Shown here: piece by piece, positions 35,093 to 48,758 of the stretch
How positions within the stretch are numbered: position 1 is the stretch's first letter
How the letters are laid out: every line of letters begins with the position of its first letter
Assembly: GCF_046630445.1 (NCBI RefSeq)
Contig: NC_092333.1
Coordinates: 719,502,001-719,566,000, forward strand
Direction of reading: 5' to 3'
From: Rutidosis leptorrhynchoides
Lineage: Eukaryota; Streptophyta; Magnoliopsida; Asterales; Asteraceae
Length of the DNA stretch: 64,000 nucleotides
The notes under the pieces: generated by a model
What the model was told of the DNA's origin: nothing
Databases searched by the model: none
Seen by the model: the letters and a program-made list of their open reading frames with translations, nothing else
Position numbers and translations under genes: made by a program

Positions 35093-35266
35093 CTATCACA
35101 CAACAACTAACCCATTAGTACTACATAATATTTACATATAAATTTTAACCAACAATGATAAGCAATGGTTTTTAAATCAGACCCGGTCAAAGTCCAGACT
35201 TACTAATGTATCCTAACGACTTATTGGTTAGACACACTAATGCAAACCTGGTTCGTTAAGACCACC

Positions 35267-35278
35267 GCTCTGATACCA
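35267..35278 (-). other. E3 primer-binding site (initiator tRNA-Met type)
   Basis: TGGTATCAGAGC on the minus strand, two bases after the 5' LTR; the classic complement of the plant initiator tRNA-Met 3' end. Confidence 0.92.
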
Positions 35279-35336
35279 CATGTCATAACCCGTCCTTAAC
35301 CATAAGAACGAGTTAGATAACGTATGATTTCATTGC

Positions 35337-35350
35337 GAGGTATTGACCTC
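35337..35350 (-). other. U5 hairpin of the E3 5' LTR
   Basis: GAGGT-ATTG-ACCTC, 5-bp stem and 4-nt loop near the LTR 3' end. Confidence 0.5.
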
Positions 35351-35622
35351 TATATGCGACATTTTTTAAAAGAACAACTGCATTTATTTTACATTACAAA
35401 CCATAACTCTTATTTTAATACAAGCTTTAGACAATAAAAAGATGATTATTGTTTAGCGATAATCTTAGACTTACAAACTTTACATGTGATGATAACAATA
35501 CGATTTCTAGCATATTTTACATTACAATTCCTCGGATATGCAGTTTTATTTTTGACACAAATATGCATACTCAAGATCTTGCTTAAATTCAACATGTTGC
35601 AGCGGAAGCTTTTAGTTATCAC

Positions 35623-36102
35623 CTGAGAATAAACATGCTTAAAACGTCAACATAAAGTTGGTGAGATATAGGTTTAATGCCGGCAGCAATATATATATAT
35701 ATATAGACCACAAGATTTCATATATAAACATTTTAATAAAAATATTCTAAGTGGTTGAGCACTTGGTAACCATACTTAACATTTAATCACGTCGCATATT
35801 CCCTTTATTATGAAATCTTACTACACCGTACCAAGTGTAGTCACGAAACGAAGTACTGTGCAACCGTTGAATACTAGTCGTCCAGTCCGGTTGGGGTTGT
35901 CAGGCCCGATAGATCTATCAACAGGATTCGCGTTTACAATACCGCTGTAAATAACAGTTACCAAGCTACAGGGAAGTATGCCAGTGGTACAACTCAACGT
36001 AGAATATATTTTTCAGTTACTTGTGTCCATAACGTAAAACATAAAATACATGTATTCTCATCCCGAAATATTTAGAGTTTAAAAGTGGGACTATATACTC
36101 AC
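35623..36102 (-). other. putative intron inside the E3 5' LTR
   Basis: Donor AAA|GTGAGTATATAG (GT at 36101-36102) and acceptor TTTATTCTCAG|GT (AG at 35623-35624) on the minus strand, 480 bp apart and downstream of the TATA-like box, so inside the transcribed leader. The palindrome GATAGATCTATC lies within (35908-35919). Confidence 0.45.
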
Positions 36103-38206
36103 TTTCGTCTTGAAGATATGTAATTTTGACTTGGTCTCCGATTGATATCACGAACCTATCCATATATAATATATCAATACCTTTTCTTTTTAAACAAGCG
36201 TCACATATATATACTTATAATACTTTTAATACTTTTAATAATTCCTTAGTCCGTAGTTAGCAGTCCGATGTTAGTAATTCAATTTTAAATGGTTCATTTT
36301 TAGGTGTTTAATAAACCCCCAATGAAATAAATAAAAACCCCCATCGTATATGTATTGGTCGAGATTAATCTTGACCCACGGTACCGGTGTTGTCAAATGA
36401 CGTGTTGCGTACATAAAGTACCGGTGTTGTCAAATGACGTGTTGCGTACAATCATGGGATCTTATGATTAATCTTCTCGTATTGTTTACGGGTGATCCTG
36501 AACCATATAAAATTAAATTATGAGTACATATATATAAAATATCATGTTATTTTAAAAAGATGTGATTTATTTAATTTTCTCCAATTATTTTCGTAGCTAA
36601 ACTAGTCTTAGATATCCGATCTCGTTTTGGTCATAGTTTCTTCGTTACAACTCCGTTTTCGTTGATTCAACTTGCCACTTCCTTGGATCGAGTCCCTCTT
36701 TAAGACTATGAACTGTAAATACCTTAGTTTGTATTCGAAATCACAGGTCATAGGTCAAACTTTAGTGAAACTTATGAAGTTAATTATTTTTGTTACAAAA
36801 ATATCATTTAATGACCATTTTTCTAAAAATACTTATACTTTGAATTAAATCATAAAATTTTTATGTGTCATCATATTCATAAGAAATATCATTTTTCCAG
36901 AATATAAACCTCCAATTCAAAGTTCAAGATGGTTTTTAATTATCCAACCCAAAACAGCCCCCGGTTACACTCCGACGTCGTAAAAACAGTTTTTAAGGTG
37001 TTCTTTGAAAAACCAAATTATACCTTGTTAAATTAGCATATATTTAAGTTATATTACAGGTCTTGAAGTATTTTAAAAGTTAAGTTAGAAGGATCTATTT
37101 AGTTTGCAAACAAGTTTGAAAACATTCAAACTATGTTCTTGTTGTTAAAATTTTATACCACAAAATAAGATAGCTATATATATATGAATCGAATAAGGTT
37201 ATGAACAAAGTTACTACCTCAAGTTACTTGGACAAGATTGCTGTAAAAGAGGAGTAAGAACCTAGAATCAAAAGGGTGATGGAATTGGATGAAAGATTGG
37301 AAGTAAGTTTGTGTTCTTGGAAGGATTCTTGAAGTGTTTTTGTAAGAGTTTTCTTATGGTGATTAAGTGATGTTTTTATGGCTAGATCTTCATGGATATT
37401 AGCTGAATGGTTATGGAGTTTAAGACTCTTAAAAGTGTGTGTGTTTTTAGCTAGAGGTTTGAGGTAAAAATGAATCAAAAATTGAAAATGGATGGAGTAT
37501 AAATGGTGATGTAAAAGGTGTATAAGTTTGTAATTTTGTGAAAAAATCTTTTAATCATGTGAAATTGTCATACTAGATAACAAAAGTAGTTACCTTATAC
37601 ATAAGGCATTGAACAAGGGCTGGTTGGTGGTGATTTGATGTGTATATACCAATAGTAAATACGTATAGAAGCTAGGTATGATACGAGTACATGTACTCTA
37701 GATATACGTATAGAAATTTTGTGAAAAATGGAATGAGAATTCAAATATAGCTATCTTTTGTGAATACACTTATATTGTTTTATGTATTTAAGTCCTTAAA
37801 AAGTGATTAAATACATTACTTATACGATATATGTATAAACATTATAGGTCATAAGTATTTATGTCAAATAACGTTACGTATGGTTATCGTTTTGAAAACT
37901 TAAGTTAGTAGTTTCAAAATATACTTATAACTTATTGTTATTAATACAAAATGAGATATTAAAACATTCTTGGATCATGTTAAATATGTATATATACATA
38001 TATATACACAAACGTATAATTATCATATATTGTATAGTTCATGATATCATCGGTCAAACTAGACGGTCAAACGTTGTGTAAAACTCATTTCAAAAACATA
38101 AGTCTCAACAATTTGGATTGCTTATCATGTTGGTAAACTTTAATTTATGTAAATATTAATCTTATAAGTATAGAACGATCGAAAAAGTGCGGGTCATTAC
38201 ACATTC

Positions 38207-38620
38207 GGTCGGGTGTGGGCCGGGTTTGGTAATCTCATAACCGAACCTGATTAAAATAAACATTCCTACCCGGACAAGTACCAGTCAGATCTCCATTTAG
38301 TTACTAATTAGCGGGTATACGGGTTTTCCCATAGGTATCCGGGTCCCTATTTACTTACGAACTACCGAAAAAGAAATTTTCTCACGATACGGGCCGGGTA
38401 ATCATGTATACGTGTCGAGTAATCGGGTTTACGGGTCGGGTTATCGAGTTCGAGTCTTTTCTCGGGTAATCGGGTTTGTGTTTAAAACTGTCCGCGAATC
38501 CAGACCCGCGAAAAAATTAAAATATATTCTCATACCCGGCCTTAGATCCATTTACCTGCCCCGAACCTGTCCCAAAAATATCGCATTGTGAATTTTATCT
38601 CCAGGTACGGGTTTTTTTTA
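38207..38620. repeat. degenerate CGGGT/GGGTA-rich stretch
   Basis: Many scattered CGGGT, GGGTAAT and CCGGGT words in otherwise AT-rich DNA. E3 inserted at its left edge. No ORF. Origin unknown; possibly a relic of a DNA transposon with subterminal repeats. Confidence 0.4.
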
Positions 38621-38773
38621 CACTATCAATACAAATGGTTCAGTGTTATCTAGTAAGTAGTCCATGTGCTAAAATGTCTAAAACCCTGGTATCCTCTAAT
38701 TAATTTTGTTCCTTATTAAATTAATGACTCTACATCATCTTTATTTGAAAAACGCAAATTTTCAATAGCAAAC

Positions 38774-40036
<1,263 letters not shown>

Positions 40037-40041
40037 ACTCC

Positions 40042-40456
<415 letters not shown>

Positions 40457-40731
40457 CTCCCTCTTGGATAGCAATTTGGTTTTGTTGAAGATCAACTATA
40501 AATTACTGCCTCGTTAAAAACCTTGCTAAAGAAAACCCAGTGGAAAAAAACTTTAGCTAAGGGAAAAAGAGTGCAGCTGGGAGTTGACTCCCCCTCAAGT
40601 AGACATCGCTTCAGCTGTTACATCTTTTGAACATGTCTCATGCCAATGTTATGAACGTGTGTTCTGAAAATAGCAGTTGGAAGTGCTTTCGTGAAAAGAT
40701 CAGCAGAGTTTTTGCTGGATTGCACATATCT
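40457..40731 (-). pseudogene. copia RNase H C-terminal end and PPT
   Basis: The minus-strand frame near 40610-40725 reads the typical copia pol end (ADLFTKALP, then MRHVQK). AAGAGGGAG at 40457-40466 adjoins the LTR as the PPT. This is the part of the copia element on the far side of LTR C. Confidence 0.75.
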
Positions 40732-41058
40732 TGTGACAACCCGGAAATTTTTGACCAAATTTAAACATGATCTTTATATGTTTCCGACACGATAAGCAAA
40801 GTCTGTAATGTTGAAATCTCAAAAACTTTGAACTGTGTTCATGTATTCATTTACCCATCGACTGCTCTTGACGATTCACGAACAATTATGTGTAAAACGA
40901 CCCGGATTTTTCCGTTAATATATATGAGATTAATATTTACACAATTAAATGTTTCCAACATGTTTAGCAATCAAACTTGCTAAGACTTGATTAATTGAAA
41001 CGAAATTTATGTAAACGTTTGACCACCCTTTTATTCTTAAGATTCACGAACGTCATAA

Positions 41059-41134
<76 letters not shown>

Positions 41135-42806
41135 TTTAACTTGAAAATATGATAATTAAATATCTCATTAAGTATATTAACAAAGTATTATACATATATT
41201 TTCATACTACTAATTTAAAGAGTTTTTGAATAATATATATGTTACTATTTAAACGACGTAATTAACTTATGTTAAAATGTATTAACATATAAAGTATTAC
41301 GAGTGTAAATACATCCTTACAAGTATTAAATACATTTTATAATATACCAATACATATAAAGGATAGCTATACTCGTATTTTCGTTCAATTTCCTCAAGAA
41401 TTCTACTCGCATTCATACGGTATTTTTACCCGTATTATACACAGCTTCTAGAAGTATTTGCTATTGGTATATACCAATAGAAATCTGCAATTATTTGTGT
41501 AATATGTCATCCATGACCTAATCAATTTAATATGTCATCCATGACTTAATACATTTTAACTTATCTTAGATATTTTCACTAAAAACCAAATTTTCAAGTC
41601 TATAAATAAGCACCATTTCTAACTCATTTTTACACATTTATTTTCCAAATTTTACTTCTAATTTTCACACACACTTGCAAGAACTCTCTCAAGTTTTGCT
41701 CTACTACTTCTTTCCAGCAACTTTACATTCTAAACTTGAGGTAAAAACTCTACTTCAACTCTTGTTCAATTCATATGTCTATAGCTATCTATATAAGAGT
41801 TTATAAACTAGAACATAGTTTAGTTAATTCTAAACTTGTTCGCAAATAAAGTTAATCCTTCTAACTTAAATTTTAAAAACAACTTAACACATGTTTTATA
41901 TCTATATGATATACTAACTTAATGAGTTAAAACTTGGAAACACGAAGAACACCGTAAAACCGGACATACGCCGTCGTAGTAAAATCGGGGGCTGTTTTGG
42001 GTTGGATAATTAAAAACTATCATAATCTTTGATTTAAAAGTTGTTCTTCTGGAAAAATGAAATTTCAAATGAACATGATACTATATCCAACAATCATGGT
42101 TAAATTCAAAATTGAAGTATGTTTTTCAAAATGGTCATCAAGATGTCGTTCTTTCGACGGAAATGACTACCTCTTAATATGGATTATAAATTGTCACTCC
42201 GACTATAAACCACCACTTTTTCAGTTTAGTTTCACAAATTACAGTTCGTTATAAAACTATAGCAATTTGATTCACTCAAAACAGATTTATAACGAAGAAA
42301 TTATGGGCAAAACAATATTGGTTAGAAATGGATAATTTGATTACGGGATTAATTCATTAAAATCTATACTAACCATATCCTAGCTAACTTTTCTTGTATT
42401 ATACATGTATTCTAACATGTCATGGTTACACAATATGTCGGATAAATCAAAAGACACCACATACACAATACGTGTAACTACAATAGCGGTATTGTGGGTC
42501 ATGATTGAGTCTTATACAACATGTGTATACTATGTACTACTAATTGTGGACTACTAACTGTAGAATACTAACTATGGACTACTAATTGTGGACTACTAAC
42601 GTTGGACTGCTAACTTGACAACTTAAACAATCACACGTGATTGAAAATATAAACTTAAACAATCACATGTGATTGAAGATATGATATGAATAATAGTTGT
42701 ATTACATTTTGATATACGTATATATTTGTTACAGGTTCGTGAATCCAAGGACGATGGCCATATTTTTAATAAGTTGAAAACTTATTATTAATATACTTTT
42801 ACTTCT

Positions 42807-43303
42807 GTGAGTATATAGTCCCATTTTTAAACTCTAAAAATATTTTTGGATGAGAATACATACATTTTATATTTTACGCTATGGACACAAGTACTTAAAA
42901 TATATTCTACGTTGAGTTGTACCACCTTGCATATCTTCCCTAATAGTTTGGTAACTAATATTTACATGTTGTAAGAACATGTAAGCGCGAATCCTATTGA
43001 TAGATCTATCGAGTTTGACAACCCCAACCGGGCTAGTCGCTCTAGTATCGTAAACGGTTGCATAGTACTTCATTTTTACTACACTTGGTACAGTGTAGGG
43101 AGATTTCATAATAAAGGGAATATGCTACATTAATGGTTAAGTATGGTTACTGAAGCGCTCAACAACTTATAGAATACTTTTATACACTTGCGAGTGTACA
43201 TATATTTATAACTATGAAATCTTGTGGTCTATATTTATATCGATGCTAAACCTATATATCTCACCAACCTTTGTGTTGACTGTTTAAGCATGTTTATTCT
43301 CAG
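42807..43303 (+). other. putative intron inside LTR C
   Basis: Donor CT|GTGAGTATATAG at 42807 and acceptor GTTTATTCTCAG|GT ending 43303; 497 bp. Plus-strand counterpart of the E3 interval. Confidence 0.42.
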
Positions 43304-43570
43304 GTCCTTAAGAAAGTCTTCCACTGTTGCATTATCTGAGCAAGCTGTGCATGGAGTCTCATGCTTTTAATTAAATAAAGTGTTGCATTCAATAAAACCT
43401 TTATCATGTATTATATTTGACTGTTATGTCGCGTGTGTAGTATTTGAAAATCGATGTATTATGGGGATTATTCCTTAAATAATAGCCCAATTATTTAAAA
43501 CATGCATTATGTATAATAATAGTGTGCTTTTTATGAAACGAATGCAATATTTTCTAAAACATATCATATA

Positions 43571-43585
43571 GAGGTCAAATACCTC
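43571..43585 (+). other. U5 hairpin of LTR C
   Basis: GAGGT-CAAAT-ACCTC near the 3' end of the LTR. Confidence 0.5.
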
Positions 43586-43647
43586 GCTATGGGACCAATG
43601 AATAACGTACCACGTTTATAGTAATATGGACGAGTCGTTACATATCT

Positions 43648-44898
43648 CATTTCAATCTGGTTGTCCTTAATGAGATTTTGAGTGTATGAGAAGAATCTAG
43701 GAGGTATGTGTTTTGTTCGGTCACTTTTGATGTAGCCTTCTTTCATTTGTGATATACAAGATGCATTATCTTCATAGATAGTGTTGGATTTTTATCGCGT
43801 TCTAGTCCACAAGAATCAGTAATGAGTTGTGTCATTGATCACAACCAAAAACATTCCCGAGTAGCTTCATGTAATGCAATCACTTCGACATGATTTTATG
43901 ATGTAGCAACAAGTGTTTGTTTTTTAGAACGCCATGATATTGCAGTACCTCCATTTAGGAATACATATTCATTTTGAGATTTAGCTTTATGTGGATCAGA
44001 TAAATAACCTGCATCTGCATAACCAACCAAAACTTGTTTTGATTCGTTAGAATAAAATAATCCTTAATCAGTAGTTCCTCGAAGGTATCAAAATATGTGT
44101 TTGATCCCATTCCAGTGTCTTTTGGTAGGAGCAGAGTTGAACCTTACCAACAAATTAACTGCAAAAGAAATGTCAGATCTTGTACAATTTGTAAGATACA
44201 TAAGAGCTCCAATTGCACTAAGATATGGTACTTCTGTTCCAAGAATATCTTCATGATCTTCACATGGATGAAATGGATCAGTTTCAACATTGAGTGATCT
44301 GACAACCATAGGAGTACTTAATGGTTTTGCCTTGTCCATATTGAAACATTTCAATATCTTTTCAGTATATGTTGTTTGATGTACAAGTAAACCATTAGGC
44401 ATATGCTCAATTTGTAAACCAAGGCAATGCTTGGTTTTTCTGAGATCTTTTATTTCAAATTCTTTCTTTAGAAGTTGAATGGCTTCATGGATCTCTTTAT
44501 TTGTACCTATGATGTTAAGATCATCAACATAAACAGCTATGATCACATATCCGGATGTTGTTTTCTTAATGAAAACACATGGGCAAATAAGATTATTGGT
44601 ATACTCTTTGCTTATCAAGTAATCACTTAATCGTTTATACCACATGCGACCCGATTGTTTTCAACCCATATAAAGACCTTTGTAACTTGATTGAGTACAT
44701 TTCTTTGGGTTTTGCATTGGTTGCTTCTGATACCTTAAATCCTTCAGGTATCTTCATATATATATCACTATCAAGTGATCCATATAGATAAGCAGTTACA
44801 ACATCCATGAGATGCACTTCTAAATTTTTAGAAACTGCCAGGCTGATTAAGTATCTAAAAGTAATTGCATCCATAACAGGAGAATAAGTTTTCCTCAT
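43648..44898 (-). pseudogene. pol: copia reverse transcriptase and RNase H (broken)
   Basis: The RT N-terminal part lies in 44898-44635 (VHLMDVVTAYLYGSLD, the conserved copia segment) and the catalytic box YVDD is at 44520-44531 within the frame 44645-44088; a shift separates the two near 44640. CLGLQIEHMPNG and CTRSDISFAVNLL are typical copia RT-RNase H linker motifs. RNase H (about 44040-43800) reads YADAGYLSDPHKAKSQ and contains a stop. The domain is then cut by LTR C. Confidence 0.9.
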
Positions 44899-45103
44899 AA
44901 TCCATTCATGGTCTTTGAGAGAAATCTTGAGTTACAAGTCTAGCTTTACCTTGTACTTCATTTTTTTTTCATTTCTTTTTCGGATAAAAATTCATTTTAT
45001 ATCTCATACGTTTCACAAATTTAAAAGTGATAACGATTGATCCGAAAACTTTTCTTTTATTGAGCGATTCTAATTTAGCTCGTATTGTTTCTTTCCATTG
45101 AGC

Positions 45104-46360
45104 TCACTCATGTCTATTTTGACATTTAATGACAGATTTTAGTTCTGGATCATCATCATTATTCATGATGCCATATGCAACATTATATGAAAATATCTCA
45201 TCAAGATTTTTCATGTCATTTCTGTTCCATAATTTTTTTTTTGAATGTGCATAATTGATTACAATTTCCATATTGACATCATCAATCTCCTCTGCAAAAG
45301 GAGTATTGATTTGTGGTTCTTTTTGAACACTTACGTTTACCTCATTATCAGCTGATTTTCTTTTTCGAAGATTTTTATCTTTGGAACCAATTGGTCTCCC
45401 ACGTTTCTGGCGTGACAAAGACTCATGAGTGATATTATTGCCAGCTTTTAGAATTTCAATTCTAGCTGAAGCATTTACTGCTAGTATATATGATTTAGTC
45501 ACTCCTTTTTGTATCTGTAAATACATTAGGTAATTTATTTGCAAGTTCTTGCATATGTATTATTTTTGAACTTTTCTTTTCGCATTCTTTTGTGCGATGA
45601 TCAAGATACATTAATTTATGTTCACATCATGAAACATATTTTTCTTTATATTTCATTTCTCCCCCTAATATAGGGAACAATTTTTTATTATAATGACAAT
45701 CAGCAAAATGTGCTGTAAAAACATCACCTATCATGGATTCAATATATCTTATGATTGAAGATGTTTCATATCCAACATATATTTTCATACTTCTTTGAGG
45801 AACCATTGTTGTGGTGGTGCAATTAAAAATACACTGCACAACTAAATGTTCTAAGATGGAAAATATTTGGCTCTCGACCAAAATTAAGTTGGTAATGGAG
45901 AATATTTATGACTTGCACTTGGTTTAATGTGAATTAATGTCGCATCATGTAAATTTACATGTCCCCATATAAATATTGAGAGTTTTGTACTCATTACCAA
46001 TTGTCTAGTTATTAGCTGCAAGCGTTTATCTATTGATTCAGCTAAACCAATTTTTTTTTTGTATGCACATGAGCAACTGGATGTTCAACAACAATCCTTG
46101 TAGATATATAATAATCATTAAATGCTTGAGATGTTAACTCACCAGCATTATCAAGTCTCATCCTTTTTAATGGTGTAATCATAATAATGTGTTCTCAATT
46201 TAATAATTTGTGCAAGAAACTTTGCAAATGCCATATTACGGCTTGATAACACAAACATGAGACCATCCGCTAGATGCGTCTATTAGAACCATAAAATATC
46301 AAAATGGTCCACATGATGGATGAATTGGTCCATATATATAACCTTGAATTCTTTCAAGAA
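45104..46360 (-). pseudogene. int: copia integrase (heavily decayed)
   Basis: Core pieces on the minus strand: MVLIDAS near 46280 (first catalytic Asp), RLDNAGE near 46150 (second Asp) and GLAES-like sequence near 46040 (Glu region), in different frames with stops. The C-terminal domain is in 45881-45627 (KIYVGYETSSIIRYIE) and the linker to RT in 45544-45104 contains KRGRPIGSKDKN, common in copia polyproteins. Confidence 0.8.
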
Positions 46361-46377
46361 ACATTTGTGATTCCTTT

Positions 46378-46720
46378 TCACAATATACTTTTCATTAATC
46401 ACCATATGTGCTTTTCATTAATCACCATATGTACTTTTTCATTAATCATCATATGTACCTTTTCATTAATCACCATAAGTGCTTTTCATTAATCACCATA
46501 TGTGCTTTTCATTAATCACCATATGTGCTTTTTCATTAATCACCATATGCTCTTTTCATCATATATCATTTTCATCATATGCGCTTTTAATCATATGCGC
46601 TGCGCTTTTCATCATATGCGCTTTTAATCATATGCGCTGCGCTTTTCATCATATGCGCTTTTCATCATATGCGCTTTTAATCATATGCGCTGCGCTTTTC
46701 ATTATATGCGCTTTTCAGTG
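46378..46720. repeat. minisatellite in the copia integrase N-terminal region
   Basis: Units of about 20-24 bp, CTTTTCATTAATCACCATATGTG (46378-46560), pass into CTTTTCATCATATGCG/CTTTTAATCATATGCGCTGCG units (46560-46710). The array occupies the place of the zinc-binding HHCC domain. Confidence 0.85.
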
Positions 46721-46838
46721 CTACATAGGTATTTCTCATTTCCGGTTATCATTGACTGATAATCATATCCATTATGATATATATCAGAGAAACTTAACAA
46801 ATTTCTCTTTGATTTGGGAGAAAACAAAGCATTGTTTA

Positions 46839-47048
46839 TCAGAAAATTCGTACCATTTGGTAATATGAATTTTTGCCTTTTCCGTTCCTTATATCAAGTT
46901 TGCAATACCTGATATAGTATTTATAATTCTTCATTTGATTTAAATCAATGAAATATTTCTTAAATTTGATCATAGTGTGTATGTTACTACTATCTGCAAT
47001 ACATAGGTCTTTACCATTTAATTGATGTTGTATTTCAGCAGGATTCAT
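46839..47048 (-). pseudogene. copia protease region
   Basis: DLCIADSSNIHTMIKFKKYF resembles the copia protease segment whose catalytic motif is D-[ST]-[GA]; here it reads DSS. Frame fragment of 69 codons. Confidence 0.6.
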
Positions 47049-47468
47049 ACTAAAACTTCAAATAAGATAAGCAAATAATGAGTTACTATATTTCAGCAAG
47101 ATAATCAAATTATATTACCTGCAAACAAGTTACAATCTGAAGTACATAAAAGATAACACTTAATAAACATACGCGTTATGGTCTAAAACCATTTATTTAT
47201 GATTGATACATAACAAGCTAGGTATCATAGAAAATTCAAACCAATTAAGTCTCAAGGTAGCTCAGGGTTTATTTAATCAAGATTTTTCAACAGATTCACT
47301 CTCGTTTTCTTTTCTTTTGGGACTTATTTGTAGAGATAAACAAGATGTTCATGTATTCAAGAAATACTAGACTGATGATCCACGTTACCAGATCATTAAT
47401 AAGAATCTCCGGGATTCTTATAAGAGCGTCTACTAACATCTTCAATTTTATTCTTTCATGGATCACCG

Positions 47469-47747
47469 TTATTTCTTGATAATTAATATCGTATCTATCT
47501 TTGAGTATTTTCCATAATCACTTGGATCTTCGATCATATAATATGTAGATTCTAAGGACTCGTCAATATGTTTGCTAAGAAAAATACTTGTTCTTGCTTT
47601 CTCTTGTTCGGAACAATTGTTATTTCCATTCAGGGTTTCTAAAATACTGATTGATTCGAGATGTTTTTCTACATTCAAAACCTATGTTAAGTAGTTGTTC
47701 CCACTTGATTCTAAAGGAGCAAATTTAAGCTTTTTCAAATTCGACAT
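47469..47747 (-). pseudogene. gag: copia gag N-terminus, interrupted
   Basis: ATG at 47745-47747 starts MSNLKKLKFAPLESSGNNYL, a typical copia Gag beginning; a TAG at 47682-47684 stands where Trp is usual. After the stop the frame continues (47678-47469) with SKHIDESLESTYYMIEDP. Confidence 0.8.
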
Positions 47748-48758
47748 TTTCTATTATCAAAAGATGAATAACATAAATCATAATCATAATCAACTTCTAT
47801 TCATAGACAAATAATAAAATGAAATTAGAATCATTTTGAATTCATAAGTAGAAAACAGCAGAATAATGGCATGATTACAAATGATAAAACCACAAGAGCA
47901 GGATAGAATGTAGGTTCACCCAGTGGTATATTAGCAACAATGATGATAGTTTGTATGACTAATACAATAGGAAAAATCATCCTTGTGTGAATCATCTTTA
48001 TAAAAAAAAATTTGAGAGTGGTAATCTGAGAAATGAAGATTGATTTGTGAAAATGTGAAAACGGAGATGTTTATTTTATATTTGAAAAATATAGTCGTTG
48101 TAACGTCGTCAGTTGACGTTAACAACCGTTATGTATATATGACTGTTGTAACGTCGTTAGTTGATGTTAACGACTATTATGTACTCGTTGTATTAATAAT
48201 AATTTTAATAAAAGAATTTTATTAGTACAAATACGATTACTATAAATACATTTAGTACAAATACGTTTAGTATAAATACGAAGATTAAGATAATAAACAT
48301 ATTATGCATAAATAATAAATTTTAAGAATAAACATTAGTGTGCATGAAATAAATAATGATTAATTGAATAAGTAATCATAAATGTTAGATAACATAAATA
48401 TAAATGTTAGTGAAGTTAATAAGAGTTAGATTACAGAAATATAATTCAGGCGGTATAACCGACCATATATAACTTAAATAACATAAATATAAATGTTAGT
48501 GAAGTTAATAAAAGTTAGATTACATAAATATAATTCAGGCGGTATAACCGACCATATATAACTTAATAACATAAATATAAATGTTAGTGAAGTTAATAAA
48601 AGTTAGATTACAGAAATATAATTTTACTTATAATGATAATAATATTTACCTTACTAATAAATAATAGAAGATATCGTTAAAGAATTTTTTACCTTGATTA
48701 GTGACTTGTGCTTGCTTAGATAAACCTTGATTATACGGAGCACTTCGTGCTGATAACG
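47748..48758 (-). other. copia 5' leader with tandem repeat and PBS
   Basis: About 1 kb, unusually long for copia. 48389-48628 holds about 2.7 copies of an 88-89 bp unit (containing CAGGCGGTATAACCG). TTATCAGCACG on the minus strand (about 48746-48756), adjoining the LTR, is the probable PBS: it matches tRNA-iMet complement only in TATCAG. GCAC-GAA-GTGC follows as a small hairpin. Confidence 0.65.

Larger units (their letters stand above)
26859..38201 (-). mobile_element. E3: full-length Tekay-like chromovirus, TSD CATTC
   Basis: 11,343 bp: 5' LTR 35281-38201, PBS, ORF0, internal PPT copy, gag-pol, PPT, 3' LTR 26859-29775, all on the minus strand. CATTC at 26854-26858 and 38202-38206 is the target-site duplication. 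Aligning the LTRs by eye I count about 13-14 substitutions and 4 small indels over 2.92 kb (about 0.5%), so the insertion is recent. It is nearly intact, but two nonsense codons interrupt gag-pol. Confidence 0.97.
35281..38201 (-). repeat. E3 5' LTR
   Basis: 2921 bp, minus strand, TGTAATGACCCG...GTTATGACA. A TATA-like ATTTATA lies near 37500. A 41-bp tandem duplication (ACCGGTGTTGTCAAATGACG units) lies at about 36380-36450. The 84-residue frame at 37224-37478 begins just after the TATA-like word; it differs slightly between the two LTRs and is probably non-functional. Confidence 0.97.
40732..43642 (+). mobile_element. LTR C: solo Tekay-like LTR nested in copia, TSD TATCT
   Basis: 2911 bp, TGTGACAACCCGG...GTCGTTACA, flanked by TATCT at 40727-40731 and 43643-43647. 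It interrupts the RNase H region of the copia element. TATA-like TATAAATA at 41601-41608; (TA)n 41061-41131; a run of GGACTACTAA(C/T) units at about 42540-42610; CAATCACATGTGATTG-type words at 42635 and 42660. Confidence 0.95.

Noticed and set aside
34584..35141. 185-residue plus-strand ORF opposite E3 ORF0
   Set aside because: Antisense shadow of the SEPEEE repeats; runs against the element.
37224..37478. 84-residue ORF conserved in both E3 LTRs
   Set aside because: Conservation is explained by LTR identity; no domain, and it is absent from the other LTRs. A regulatory upstream ORF cannot be excluded.
46304..46868. Plus-strand ORFs rich in His/Ile/Cys
   Set aside because: They are read from a minisatellite in an element coded on the other strand.
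48389..48628. CRISPR-like array
   Set aside because: Units are contiguous 88-bp tandem repeats without unique spacers, in a eukaryotic retrotransposon leader.
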